64,000 bases of DNA from positions 1 to 64,000 of the forward strand of contig JBBIJF010000016.1 in NCBI GenBank assembly GCA_037446115.1, in the 5' to 3' direction. Under the pieces are notes generated by a model, which was not told the DNA's origin, made no database searches, and saw nothing but the letters and a program-made list of their open reading frames with translations. Positions 7,835 to 16,942 of this stretch are shown here, one piece after another. The stretch's first letter is position 1. Each line of letters begins with the position of its first letter. The stretch comes from JANWXD01 sp037446115. Lineage in GTDB: Bacteria; Acidobacteriota; Terriglobia; Bryobacterales; Bryobacteraceae. A program made the position numbers and the translations under genes.

Positions 7835-9472
7835 ATGAGACATGTTCTGGCCGTTCTGCTTTGCCTGGCAATGCTGCCGCCGCGGGCGACTTCGGCCGAG
7901 GAGACCTGGGAGGCGGCGCGCCGCAACGGAATCCGCGTCAACGAGATCCTGTTGCGCACGCGGCGAATGCTCCACGCCTGGCTCCGTCATGCAGACCGGG
8001 AGACGCTGCTACTTCCGGATCGGCTGCCGGGTCTGATCCGTGGCAAGCTCAACACCGAGCTCATCTACACGCCTCACAACTCCGGAGCGGACAACTACCC
8101 CTATCTCATCCTCACGGCGTACTTCACAGAACCGGCGCTCTACCATGGCCGCATGATGGAGATGCTCCGCAATGAGGTGCGTTACACCTGCGCGCCAGGT
8201 ACGCTGCTTCCTGCGGATTTCGATTTGCGAACGCGGCGGCTCGGTTCGCCGAGCTTCTTCGGCGCCGGCGAGTACGCCAAGGACGGACTGCTCGCGGTTA
8301 CGGAGCTGCTGGGGCGAACTCCCTGGTACTTCCGCATGGTGGACATGATACGGGAGTTTTCCCGGCGCGCCCCGGTGGCGACCCGCTTTGGGAGGCTCCC
8401 GGACACCGGCGCCGAACTCAACGGCGACGTCCTGCAGGTGCTCGCCAGACTGATTCCGATGACGGCCGAGGCGGACTTCCGCGAGTGGGCGGTGGCGATC
8501 GGCCGCGCCTACGCCGAAGAGATCTTGCCCGCCAACGACGGGTTGCCGGGATACCGCTGGGACTTCGACAAAAAGTCCGACACCGGCTACACCCGCCTGC
8601 GGGACCACGGCAACGAGATGATCGTGGGGCTGGTGCTGGCGCACGCCGTGCTCTCCGACCTCGGTGACGCGAGAGCCGAGCGCTGGCGTCCGGCAATTCG
8701 CACGATGCTCGATCGCGTGCTGGAGTCCGCCAATCCGGACGGCATGCTGTACAACGAGATCCGCAACCGCGACCTGAAGCCGCGCGACACGCGCCTTTCC
8801 GACAACTGGGGCTACGTGTACGGCGCCGGGTACGCTTTTTATCAGGCCACCGGCGAAGAGAAATACCGCGCTGCAGTGAGGCGCGTGCTCCGCAACCTGC
8901 CCAAGTACCGGAATTACGACTGGGAGAACGGCGGCATGGATGGCTACGCCGATTCGATCGAGGGGGCGCTGTATCTGGTGGCGCGCGAGCCGCTGCCTGA
9001 GGCTCTGGACTGGATCGAATCGGAGATGAACGTGCTGCTTGCCCGGCAGCAGGAAGACGGGACGATCGAACGCTGGTACGGAGACGGGAACTGGAATCGC
9101 ACGCTCCTGCTTTACGCCCTGATGAAGACCCAGGGGTGTTACTTGAAGGACTGGGCGCCGGGCATGGAGCTGGGAGCCGTTCGGGAAGGAGAACGGCTGT
9201 ACGTGACCGTGCACGCCTCCGGGAAGTGGTCCGGCCGCCTGGTCTTCGACTTCGCACGCCACCGGCGGGTGTTGCAGCTGGCACGAAACTACGTCCGCCT
9301 CAACGAGTGGCCGGAATGGTACACGGTGGATGAGAACACGGTCTATCGGGTCAAAGACCGGAGCCGCACGACTGACGCAGTACGCCTGGGGAGCGAGTTG
9401 AAAGAGGGCCTGCCGCTGCGGCTGGAGTCGGGCCAGACGGTGCGGCTCCTGATCGAGCCCGCCCGGAGGTAG
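7835..9472 (+). CDS. Secreted protein of unknown function, alpha/alpha-toroid-like
   Basis: 545 residues beginning with a signal peptide (MRHVLAVLLCLAMLPPRATS). The ATG at 7835 is preferred over an in-frame TTG at 7817, which lacks any signal-like context. The body is rich in Trp, Tyr, Arg and acidic residues with helical repeats such as DNWGYVYGAGYAFYQATGEEKY and DWENGGMDGYADSIEGALYL, reminiscent of six-hairpin glycosidase or polysaccharide-lyase folds. The C-terminal 110 residues look like a beta-sandwich. I do not recognise a named family. It is divergent from the sialidase-fold gene, consistent with a glycan-processing pair, but this is inference. Confidence 0.7.
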   Translation: MRHVLAVLLCLAMLPPRATSAEETWEAARRNGIRVNEILLRTRRMLHAWLRHADRETLLLPDRLPGLIRGKLNTELIYTPHNSGADNYPYLILTAYFTEPALYHGRMMEMLRNEVRYTCAPGTLLPADFDLRTRRLGSPSFFGAGEYAKDGLLAVTELLGRTPWYFRMVDMIREFSRRAPVATRFGRLPDTGAELNGDVLQVLARLIPMTAEADFREWAVAIGRAYAEEILPANDGLPGYRWDFDKKSDTGYTRLRDHGNEMIVGLVLAHAVLSDLGDARAERWRPAIRTMLDRVLESANPDGMLYNEIRNRDLKPRDTRLSDNWGYVYGAGYAFYQATGEEKYRAAVRRVLRNLPKYRNYDWENGGMDGYADSIEGALYLVAREPLPEALDWIESEMNVLLARQQEDGTIERWYGDGNWNRTLLLYALMKTQGCYLKDWAPGMELGAVREGERLYVTVHASGKWSGRLVFDFARHRRVLQLARNYVRLNEWPEWYTVDENTVYRVKDRSRTTDAVRLGSELKEGLPLRLESGQTVRLLIEPARR

Positions 9473-9482
9473 CGGGTTCGGT

Positions 9483-11315
9483 TCAGCGAGCGGCGGGCGT
9501 TGCGGTCGAAAAATGGATCCGCAGCCTGCGCGCCATGGCGGGGCCCACCGAGCGCGCCAGCTCTTCTTCGGGCGCCGCCCGCACGCGCTCGAGGCTGCCG
9601 AAGTCGCGCAGCAACCGCTCCGCGGTCTTCGGGCCCACGCCCGGGATCTGGTCCAGTTCCGAGGTGAGGCGGCGCGCCTCGCGGCGGCTGCGGTGGAATG
9701 TGAGGGCGAAGCGGTGTGCTTCGTCACGGATCTGCTGGATGAGATGCAGCACGGGCGAGAAGCGGTCCAGGATCACGGGCTCTTCCTCCTGCCCCAACAC
9801 GTAAATCCACTCCTCGCGCTTGGCGATGGCCGCCACGGGCTGGTTGATGATGCCGAGGCCTTCCAGCGCGCCGGCGGCCGCGTGTAACTGGCCGATTCCG
9901 CCGTCCACGAGCACGAGATCCGGCATCCGGCCGCCTTCGTTCTTCACCCGCTGGTAGCGCCGCGTCACGACCTCGCGCATGGCGGCGAAATCGTCATTTC
10001 CTTCTACGGTACGGAGGATGAACTTGCGGTAGTCGGACTTTTTCATGCGGCCGTCTTCCCAGACCACCATGCTGGCCACCGTGTCCGTGCCCTGGAGGTG
10101 GGAGATGTCGAAACACTCGATGCGACGCGGGGGCTCGTCCAGGCCGACGATCTCCTGGAGCGCCTCGCGGATGGCTTGGGCGGAGGGCTTCAGCACGCGG
10201 AAGCGCTGGTCGAAGCTGTGGCGCGCATTCGTGGCCGCCAGCTCCAGCAAGGCCTTCTTCGGGCCCCGCTGCGGGGTCAGGATCTCGACTTTCCGCCCGC
10301 GTTTTTCCGTCAGCACTTCTTCGAGCAGCTCCTCATCCTCGAAAGAGACCGGGACATGAATGGCCGCGGGGATATGCTGCTGGTCCAGATAACACTGCTT
10401 GATCAGAGCCGAGAAAAACTCCTGAGGCTCGAACTCGTGCTGATCCTCCCAGAAAAATTCGCGGCGATCCACCACCCGGCCGTTGCGGAGATGAAAGACG
10501 TTGACCGCAACCAGGGGCGGCTCGGCATAGTAGCCGAAGATGTCGGCGTCCTCGCCCCCGGCGGCGGCCATCTTCTGCCGTTCCTGCAGTTCCTCGACCG
10601 TGACCAGCAGGTCGCGCAGCGATGCCGCTTCCTCGTAGCGCAGGGCCTCGGAAGCTTCTTGGATGGAGGCTCGCAGTTGCGCCGCCAGATCCTTGAGGCG
10701 CCCTTCCAGAAACAATCGGACGTTCTGCACGGCTCGGGCGTAGGCTTCCTCCGTGGTCAGCCCGGGAACACATGGCCCCAGGCAACGGTGAATGTGGTAT
10801 TCCAGGCACGGCTGCGCGTGCGGCCGCGTCAAATCCACCTTGCACGAGGGCACCTGGAAGCGTCGGTGGATGAAGTTCACCAGCCGGTGCGCCAGGTTGC
10901 CGGGGAAATAGGGGCCGTAGTAGATGGAGCCGTCTTTCTTGAGCCGCCGGGTCACATAAACGCGCGGGTACCGTTCGGCGGTGAGCCGGATGTAAGGATA
11001 CGTCTTGTCGTCCCGCAGCAGGACATTGAAGCGCGGTTTCCACTGCTTGATGAGATTGTTCTCGAGCGCCATGGCTTCCTTCTCGTTGTCCACGAGAATG
11101 AAGTCGATGTCGCGCGCTTCGGCGATCAGGGTGCCGGTTTTGGCGTCGGCAAGCCGCTCGTCGGAGAAATAGCTGCGCACGCGGGCCCGCAGGTTCTTGG
11201 CTTTGCCCACGTACAGCACCTCTCCGGCAGCGTCCTTGTACAGATACACACCCGGGGCGGCAGGCAGCTGCGCGGCCTTTTCGCGGAGATCCATCGGAGG
11301 GACTACCGTTTCCAT
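9483..11315 (-). CDS. uvrC: Excinuclease ABC subunit C
   Basis: Makes both incisions in UvrABC nucleotide excision repair in the cytoplasm. 610 residues from the ATG at 11315. The N-terminal GIY-YIG nuclease is clear (PGVYLYKDAAGEVLYVGKAK), a UvrB-interacting UVR segment lies near residues 200-240 (LRYEEAASLRDLL), then the UvrC RNase-H-like nuclease (IECFDISHLQGTDTVAS, LVLVDGGIGQL) and a C-terminal helix-hairpin-helix (LDQIPGVGPKTAERLL). Alternative starts are ATG 11327 and ATG 11294; a GGGTGG motif just before 11315 tips the choice. The family N-terminus aligns best from MDLREKA (11294), so the first residues are uncertain. It is divergent from a TPR gene 50 bases away. Confidence 0.95.
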   Translation of the reverse strand: METVVPPMDLREKAAQLPAAPGVYLYKDAAGEVLYVGKAKNLRARVRSYFSDERLADAKTGTLIAEARDIDFILVDNEKEAMALENNLIKQWKPRFNVLLRDDKTYPYIRLTAERYPRVYVTRRLKKDGSIYYGPYFPGNLAHRLVNFIHRRFQVPSCKVDLTRPHAQPCLEYHIHRCLGPCVPGLTTEEAYARAVQNVRLFLEGRLKDLAAQLRASIQEASEALRYEEAASLRDLLVTVEELQERQKMAAAGGEDADIFGYYAEPPLVAVNVFHLRNGRVVDRREFFWEDQHEFEPQEFFSALIKQCYLDQQHIPAAIHVPVSFEDEELLEEVLTEKRGRKVEILTPQRGPKKALLELAATNARHSFDQRFRVLKPSAQAIREALQEIVGLDEPPRRIECFDISHLQGTDTVASMVVWEDGRMKKSDYRKFILRTVEGNDDFAAMREVVTRRYQRVKNEGGRMPDLVLVDGGIGQLHAAAGALEGLGIINQPVAAIAKREEWIYVLGQEEEPVILDRFSPVLHLIQQIRDEAHRFALTFHRSRREARRLTSELDQIPGVGPKTAERLLRDFGSLERVRAAPEEELARSVGPAMARRLRIHFSTATPAAR

Positions 11316-11352
11316 TGTGCCACCCATCAGGCGCAGGCGGCGGACGCGCGGC

Positions 11353-11358
11353 TATACT
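11353..11358 (+). promoter_or_regulatory. -10 element before the TPR gene at 11365
   Basis: TATACT with six bases to GTG 11365, the geometry expected for a leaderless transcript. No good -35 was found at 16 to 18 bases upstream. Confidence 0.5.
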
Positions 11359-11364
11359 TGTAGC

Positions 11365-11754
11365 GTGCGCCGGATTGCCGTGCCGTGGCTGGTGGCGGCC
11401 TTCTGGCTCTGGGCACAGGAGCCGCCCAAACCGGCCGAACCTCCCGAAGAAGACGAAAGCCTGGCTCCGAAGGAGTATGCCTTCAACCCGCTCCAGGCGG
11501 AAAAGGAGCTCAAGGTCGGCAATTTCTATTTCAAGAAAGGCAACTACCGGGCGGCGGCGGCCCGCTTTGAGGAAGCCATACGGTGGAACCCGGGCTATGC
11601 CGAAGCCTATCTGCGGCTCGGCGAGGCGCGCGAGAAACTGAAAGACACGGCCGGGGCGCAGAAAGCGTTCCAGAAGTATCTGGAACTGGCGCCGGACAGC
11701 AAGCGGGCGGCCGAGATCCGCAAGAAGCTGGGCCAGAGGGAAGGCAAATCGTAG
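11365..11754 (+). CDS. Exported TPR-repeat protein
   Basis: 129 residues from GTG 11365. A short N-terminal hydrophobic segment (RRIAVPWLVAAFWLWAQ) looks like a signal peptide or anchor, followed by an acidic Pro-rich linker (PPKPAEPPEEDES) and two TPR units around residues 50-120 (VGNFYFKKGNYRAAAARFEE, AEAYLRLGEAREKLKDTAGA). The frame stays open upstream into uvrC, but a TATACT hexamer six bases before this GTG marks the likely start. Envelope-associated interaction module; partner unknown. It lies 16 bases before an exported amidohydrolase and is probably cotranscribed with it. Confidence 0.72.
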   Translation: MRRIAVPWLVAAFWLWAQEPPKPAEPPEEDESLAPKEYAFNPLQAEKELKVGNFYFKKGNYRAAAARFEEAIRWNPGYAEAYLRLGEAREKLKDTAGAQKAFQKYLELAPDSKRAAEIRKKLGQREGKS

Positions 11755-11770
11755 TGCGGGGGAGGGAGCG

Positions 11771-13099
11771 ATGAAACATGCAACTCTTGTCTTCGTGCTT
11801 GCGGGGGTGGCAGGCGCTCAGGTGGTGGTCTTCGAAAACGTCAACGTCCTTCCCATGGACCGCGAACGCGTACTCGAGCGGCAGACGGTGATCGTCAGAG
11901 ACGGCCGGATCGCGGAAATCGGGCCGGCCGCCCAAGTGCGCGCCCCGGAGGGCGCCCTGCGCGTGGACGGGCGGGGAAAGTATCTGATGCCGGGTTTTGC
12001 GGAGATGCACGGGCACCTGCCGGGCCCGGACACGCCCCGAGAAGTCGTTGAAACCGTCTTGTTTCTGTACGTCGCCAACGGCGTGACCACAGTGCGAGGC
12101 ATGCTGGGCCATCCCAGCCACCTCGAACTGCGGCGCGAGGTAAACGAGGGCAAGCTCCTGGGGCCCAGGTTTTACGTGGCCGGGCCGGCTTTTGCCGGGC
12201 CGAAGCTGACGCCCGAGGAGGCGCGCCAACGCGTCCGGGAACAAAAGCAGGCCGGCTACGACCATCTGAAAGTCCAGGAGGGGCTCCGTCCGGAAACCTA
12301 CGAGGCCATGGCGGCGGAAGCCAAATCGCTCGGCATTCCGTTTGCGGGCCACGTGCCCGATGATGTGGGTCTGCTGCGGGCACTGGAAGCCGGGCAGAAG
12401 AGTATTGACCATTTGGACGGCTACCTCGAAGCGCTCGAGGCCGATGATTCCCCGCTCCGCCAGGCCGACCCCAAAATCCGCCGCCGCGATCTGGGCTTGC
12501 ATTTAGACGAGCGCAAGATTCCGGCTCTGGCCGAAGCCACGCGCAAGGCCGGAGCGTGGGTGGTGCCGACAATGGCTCTGTGGGAAACGTTTTTCTCCAC
12601 CGAAAGCGCGGAGGCCATGGCCCAGCGGGAGGAGCTGAAGTATGTCCCCCGGCAATGGGTGGACGCCTGGGTGAAGCAGAAGACGGCCATGCTGGCCAAC
12701 CTGAACGCCGAGGCGGGCCGTCGCGTCATCGGGGTTCGCAAGAAGGTACTCAAGGCGTTGCGGGATCGAGGTGCGCGCATCATATTCGGGACCGACTCTC
12801 CGCAGGTGTTCAGCGTGCCCGGGTTCTCGACGTATCGCGAAATTCCGATCCTGTTGGCTGCGGGGATGACGCCTTACGAAGTGCTGGCCTCGGGCACCCG
12901 CAACGTGGCGGAATACTTCGGTACGCTGGCGGAGACGGGGACCGTGGAGAAGGGCAAGCGCGCGGACTTGATCCTGTTAGAAGCCAATCCGCTGGCCGAT
13001 CCGGCCAACCTTGCCCGCCGGGCGGGCGTGATGGTGGGGGGACGCTGGATCCCGGAGGCGGAAATTCAGAAACGGCTCGAGATGCTAGCGTCCCGGTGA
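11771..13099 (+). CDS. Exported imidazolonepropionase-like amidohydrolase
   Basis: 442 residues with a signal peptide ending near GVAGAQ, so probably periplasmic. Amidohydrolase-1 architecture: an N-terminal beta segment (VNVLPMD, VIVRDGRIAEIGPA), metal ligands in MPGFAEMHGHL, a lysine in DHLKVQEG near residue 158 that could be the carbamylated metal bridge, HVPDD and IDHLDG histidines, IIFGTDSP as the late Asp, and the closing RNVAEYFGTLAETGTVEKGK segment typical of imidazolonepropionase, prolidase and related enzymes. Purine-rich GGGGGAGGG precedes the ATG. Periplasmic members often cleave dipeptides or cyclic amides, so a role in peptide scavenging is plausible but not demonstrated. Confidence 0.83.
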   Translation: MKHATLVFVLAGVAGAQVVVFENVNVLPMDRERVLERQTVIVRDGRIAEIGPAAQVRAPEGALRVDGRGKYLMPGFAEMHGHLPGPDTPREVVETVLFLYVANGVTTVRGMLGHPSHLELRREVNEGKLLGPRFYVAGPAFAGPKLTPEEARQRVREQKQAGYDHLKVQEGLRPETYEAMAAEAKSLGIPFAGHVPDDVGLLRALEAGQKSIDHLDGYLEALEADDSPLRQADPKIRRRDLGLHLDERKIPALAEATRKAGAWVVPTMALWETFFSTESAEAMAQREELKYVPRQWVDAWVKQKTAMLANLNAEAGRRVIGVRKKVLKALRDRGARIIFGTDSPQVFSVPGFSTYREIPILLAAGMTPYEVLASGTRNVAEYFGTLAETGTVEKGKRADLILLEANPLADPANLARRAGVMVGGRWIPEAEIQKRLEMLASR

Positions 13100-13126
13100 C
13101 GAGGTTCGGATCGGCATGAGCGCGGT

Positions 13127-14917
13127 TTAGTTCCCGGCGCCACCGGAGTCGGGGCTCATCCGGGGAGCAGGAGCGGTTTCCAGAGGAAGACGGACGTAGA
13201 AACGCGCTCCGCGGCCTGGTTCCGACTCGGCCCACATCTCGCCGCCGTGGTCCAGGACGGTTTGTCGCGCCAGCGCCAAGCCGAGGCCCAGACCGCCCTT
13301 CTTGCCAAAGCTCGCGAAGGGCTGAAACAGCTGGTCGCGCACCTCCGGCGAAATGCCCGGCCCGGTGTCTTCCACACAAACGGTGACCGCGCCGTTGTCG
13401 GCTTCGGCGCTGATACGGACCCCGCCACCCTCCGGCATCGCTTCGACCGCGTTGCTGAGGAGGTTGAAGAAAACCCGCTCCATGCGCGGGCGCGCCAGAG
13501 GCGCCTCCAGACTCTCCGGAACCTCGATGCGCAGTTCGATCCCCTGGGCCTCCATGGCAGGAGCCAGTGCTTCGGCGGCGCCCTCAATCACTTCGGTGAG
13601 GCGGCACATCTCGCGCTCGGCGGAGCGGCCGCGGGAGACATTGACGAGATCCTGCAACAGTTCCTGGATCCGCCGCGAAGCTTTGTACAGGCTTGCGGCG
13701 AGCCGCTTGACCTGGGGCGGCGGAAGCTCGGCGTCCACCAGAATCTCGGCAGCTCCGTAGATGGCCGCCAGCGGGTTGCGCAGGTCGTGCACGATGGAGC
13801 CCGCAAGCCGGCCGATGGTGGAAATGCGCTCCTGGCGGATCAGCTCGCGGCGGGCCTCCTGCAAGGACTGGCACATGGCGTTGAAGGTGGCCGCCAGGCG
13901 TCCGAGCTCGTCTTCGCTGTCCACGCGCACACGGTAGTCGTAGTTCTGGCGGGCGACCTCCGCCGCGGCTTGGTCCAGGCGCTTGACCGGCTCGATGATG
14001 CGTCTGGCGAGCAGCCAGGTAAGGCCCAGGCCCCCGAGCACCGCGATGAGCCACATGAGGATGATGTCGCGCCGCAACGCCGCGACGCGCTGCCGCGCTG
14101 CCTCGAAGGAGCGGAAGATGGCCAGCCGCCCGATGGGACGGCCCTGCGTGTCCACCAGATCCCGCAGCAGCGGCACGTATTCGCGCTCTCCGTCGCTGAC
14201 CCGGAGTTCGGAGCCACCGCGGATCGCGGCTTCGGCCAACCGCCGGGCCGCACCCGGGCTGAGCGTGGAGGCAAAGACCCGCCCCCTGGACAGAAACACG
14301 AATTCGCTGCCGCCCGTGGCCTCACGCAGCTTGCGGACCACGGCGTGGTTGACCTCGTATCCTGTCACCAGGACGCTGAGCAGCGCGGGACCGCGGGGGG
14401 TATCCACGTAGACGGGCGTAAGCACGAGTTGCACCAAGGAGCCGTCCAGTACGGCAAACCCCGCCACCTGGGCGGGGAAGCGCGCGCGGGATTCGCCGAC
14501 CAGCTCCCAGCTCCGCGGCAGGCGGGCTGCCGGCGGCTCTCCGAGCACCGCCACCAAATTGCCTTCCGGATCCGTGACGAGGAAGAAGGCGGATTCCTCC
14601 AGATCGTGCGCCACCCGGGACCACACCTCCTGAGCGGCATCGCGGATCGTGAGCGGATCGCGCGTGCCAAAGGCCGCCCGAACGTTGGGCATGCTCGAGA
14701 TGACGGCGGCCACGGAGCGGAGCATCTCGGCCCGCGCCCGCCAGAGAGAAACGTAAGCCTGAAAACTCGTCTGGACTTCTTCCTGCACGCTGCGCGACGT
14801 CGTTTCGAGCGCGTGGCGCTGGACGATCCACCCGGTGAGCGCAAACAGGGCCGTCAATGCCACGGAAGTGGACAGCCAGATTTTCCACAATAGCGACAAG
14901 CGGCGGTACCACTTCAT
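13127..14917 (-). CDS. Membrane sensor histidine kinase with periplasmic sensor and HAMP
   Basis: 596 residues. TM1 (about 9-31), a large periplasmic sensor region (32-283) resembling a Cache-type domain, TM2 (284-304), HAMP (305-357, RRIIEPVKRLDQAAAEVA), a HisKA dimerisation helix with the phosphoacceptor His377 (LAGSIVHDLRNPLAA) and a HATPase with the N-box NLLSNAVEAM, DTGPGI and GGLGLGLALA. The ATG overlaps the stop of the cupredoxin-like gene by four bases, and the upstream genes encode a porin-like protein and a CheY-like regulator, so kinase and outputs share an operon. The stimulus is unknown; a metal or redox signal is a guess from the cupredoxin neighbour. Confidence 0.92.
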   Translation of the reverse strand: MKWYRRLSLLWKIWLSTSVALTALFALTGWIVQRHALETTSRSVQEEVQTSFQAYVSLWRARAEMLRSVAAVISSMPNVRAAFGTRDPLTIRDAAQEVWSRVAHDLEESAFFLVTDPEGNLVAVLGEPPAARLPRSWELVGESRARFPAQVAGFAVLDGSLVQLVLTPVYVDTPRGPALLSVLVTGYEVNHAVVRKLREATGGSEFVFLSRGRVFASTLSPGAARRLAEAAIRGGSELRVSDGEREYVPLLRDLVDTQGRPIGRLAIFRSFEAARQRVAALRRDIILMWLIAVLGGLGLTWLLARRIIEPVKRLDQAAAEVARQNYDYRVRVDSEDELGRLAATFNAMCQSLQEARRELIRQERISTIGRLAGSIVHDLRNPLAAIYGAAEILVDAELPPPQVKRLAASLYKASRRIQELLQDLVNVSRGRSAEREMCRLTEVIEGAAEALAPAMEAQGIELRIEVPESLEAPLARPRMERVFFNLLSNAVEAMPEGGGVRISAEADNGAVTVCVEDTGPGISPEVRDQLFQPFASFGKKGGLGLGLALARQTVLDHGGEMWAESEPGRGARFYVRLPLETAPAPRMSPDSGGAGN

Positions 14918-15633
14918 CGCCGCACCCCCGGATAGACGACGTGCTCTTCCGGCACCGGCGGGTAATCCTGGCCGTACTTGTTTTTGTGGGGCACCTCGAG
15001 GAACCCGGACTCGGATATGCGCAGAGCGGGCAGGTGGATTTCACCGCCGTTTTCGCCGACAGCGATTTTGCGCTCCAGGGCCTTGAGCGTCGCTTCGGTG
15101 GCGCGCTCATGCCAGAGGCGCATCCGGTATTCACCGGCAGGAACGTCCTGAATCCGAAAGACGCCCTCGCGGCCCGTCACGGCGACGAACGGGGTGCGGG
15201 TCACCACGATCACGGCGCTCATCGTGGAGTGGATATTGCAGAATACGCGCACGATGCCTTCGCGGCGGAAGCGCACCTTCTGGCTGGTGCCCGGGGGATA
15301 GAGGCCGGTGTCAAAGGGCTGTCCGCTGAAGTTGGAGAAGGCGTTATGGAAGATGGGGTCCAGGTTCGGGAACTCGACCGTTGTGCCTACCGGAACCGCC
15401 AGCACGTGGGGGATGAAGCGCTTCCCCTTCTGAATCATCTCAACGGTGCGCGGCGGGGCGGCGGGCGGCTCCCGCCCGACAGGCTCGAGCCAGACGACCA
15501 CTCCGGAGTAGTCCCGGTGCTTGCGCACGGCCGGGTCGCGCGAATCCACCAGCTCCACGCGCCCCACGATGGATCCGCCGTAAAGGCCGACCGCGCAGGC
15601 CAAGCTAGAAAAGGTACGCCACGGCCAGGTCAT
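14914..15633 (-). CDS. Exported cupredoxin-like protein with a C-terminal carboxypeptidase-regulatory-like domain
   Basis: 239 residues with a weak N-terminal hydrophobic signal. Residues 70-145 resemble a plastocyanin-type cupredoxin, and a complete type 1 copper ligand set can be picked out: His96 (DPIFHNAFS), then Cys132, His135 and Met138 in VFCNIHSTM. Residues about 145-205 (GREGVFRIQDVPAGEYRMRLW) look like a carboxypeptidase-regulatory beta sandwich. Related proteins are often annotated as methylamine-utilisation-like. It overlaps the porin gene by 29 bases and the kinase gene by 4 bases, showing tight translational coupling. Copper binding is inferred from ligand spacing. It could be an electron carrier or a copper-dependent sensor partner. 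Confidence 0.8.
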   Translation of the reverse strand: MTWPWRTFSSLACAVGLYGGSIVGRVELVDSRDPAVRKHRDYSGVVVWLEPVGREPPAAPPRTVEMIQKGKRFIPHVLAVPVGTTVEFPNLDPIFHNAFSNFSGQPFDTGLYPPGTSQKVRFRREGIVRVFCNIHSTMSAVIVVTRTPFVAVTGREGVFRIQDVPAGEYRMRLWHERATEATLKALERKIAVGENGGEIHLPALRISESGFLEVPHKNKYGQDYPPVPEEHVVYPGVRR

Positions 15634-16942
15634 AGTGGTTGTTGATGCGGAGCCCGGTGCCGAGATAGTCGGTACGAACCTGCAGCGCCTCCAGTCCCAC
15701 GATCACGTTCGGAGCGATGCGGTACATGGCGTTGCCGCCCCAGGCGGTGTTCTTGCCGACCATGCCGGCCAGCAGATCCGCGTTACGGTCGTCGTGCCGC
15801 CCGGCCATCACATTAAAAGAGAGTCGCGAGCCGGCCAGGAACGTAAACTGCCCCCAGCCACCGCGACTGTGGACCGGCGCGAGGCCCTCTGGGCGCACGA
15901 CCAGCCCTTGCCGCGGCGCGCCGAAATGGCCCACGTTTTGGCCGGTGAAGAATGCCCCGGTGAACTCGAGCCTGCGCCAGGGGTTGGCGAACCAGTCCAG
16001 CGAGAACAGATTGGACGGGATGGAGAAGCCGGCCACATGCGACCGGCTGGCATGGAAACCCGGAGCGATCTCAACGCGGCGCTCTTCGCCGAGGGAATGG
16101 GAGATGAGAAAGCGGCCTTCCAGACCCGGCCGGCGCCGGCTCACGGCGGAGGCATACTCGCCGGGCACAGCGGTAACATCCTCGCTCGTTTGCAAGAGTC
16201 CCAGCTGAGCGGCCAGGCGGGTCGCCTCCCCGAGGCGGAGCCTCTGTTCGAAGCGCACCTGCGGCTGCCAGCGCCACAAGTTGCCGGCGCCCGTCAGCGG
16301 CGAAACGCCGACTTGGGCAAGCGAATTCGGCTCGCGCGGGTTGAAGATGGCCTTCTCTTGGCCCACCAGCAGGCTGCGCGTCGGCCACTCGATTTCGATG
16401 GAGGCCGTGCGGATACGCGCCTGCTGATTCAGGGTATCGCCGCCGGCGGCAAAGAAGTCGGCAAACAGCGAACCGCGCACTTTGCCACCCCAGAGGGTGG
16501 CCGGCCCCTGGTACTGAAGGCCGATCACGGACTGGCGCAGCGTGGCCCCACCGGAACGGGCGCCTGGCGTGCGCGCCGCCAGGGGAGGGTTGTCCGCGCC
16601 GCCGGCGCCGCGGGAGTTGAGAAAGACGTTGAACAGAGCCATGCCCGTCACGCGCAGGGGCAGCCGCTGCGAGGATTCCACTTTGCTCTGGGCCTGCTCG
16701 GCGATGCGCCGCTCGTGAATCTCGACCCGTTCTTCGAGTTCGGAAACGGCTGAAGCGCGCACGGCTTCCAGCTGGCGGCGGAGTTCTGCGATTTCGGCGC
16801 GGAGGCGTTCATTGTCGCGCTCCAAGCGCTCCAGCCTTTCGACCAGCGCTTGCAGTTCCGGCGCTTGCGCCAGTGCGCGGGGGATCAGGACCGCGGTCGC
16901 AGCCCAAAGCAGTCGCACTGTCAGCTTAGCTGGTTGCGGCAT
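15605..16942 (-). CDS. Outer-membrane porin-like beta-barrel protein
   Basis: 445 residues. A signal peptide ends near PRALAQA, then a coiled coil (about 28-75, LERLERDNERLRAEIAELRR) of the kind that anchors or trimerises porins in the periplasm, and then a long region of alternating short beta strands and Gly-rich turns ending in the aromatic terminus DLAVAYLF, as expected for an outer-membrane barrel. I cannot name a specific porin family; phosphate-selective-porin-like is one possibility. It overlaps the CheY-like gene upstream by 17 bases and the cupredoxin gene downstream by 29 bases. Solute selectivity is unknown. Confidence 0.75.
   Translation of the reverse strand: MPQPAKLTVRLLWAATAVLIPRALAQAPELQALVERLERLERDNERLRAEIAELRRQLEAVRASAVSELEERVEIHERRIAEQAQSKVESSQRLPLRVTGMALFNVFLNSRGAGGADNPPLAARTPGARSGGATLRQSVIGLQYQGPATLWGGKVRGSLFADFFAAGGDTLNQQARIRTASIEIEWPTRSLLVGQEKAIFNPREPNSLAQVGVSPLTGAGNLWRWQPQVRFEQRLRLGEATRLAAQLGLLQTSEDVTAVPGEYASAVSRRRPGLEGRFLISHSLGEERRVEIAPGFHASRSHVAGFSIPSNLFSLDWFANPWRRLEFTGAFFTGQNVGHFGAPRQGLVVRPEGLAPVHSRGGWGQFTFLAGSRLSFNVMAGRHDDRNADLLAGMVGKNTAWGGNAMYRIAPNVIVGLEALQVRTDYLGTGLRINNHYDLAVAYLF

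Noticed and set aside
10098..11363. A long plus-strand frame over uvrC
   Set aside because: Antisense shadow of uvrC with low-complexity composition and no family match.
13247..14893. A long plus-strand frame over the sensor kinase
   Set aside because: Antisense to a kinase with all catalytic motifs; no independent evidence.
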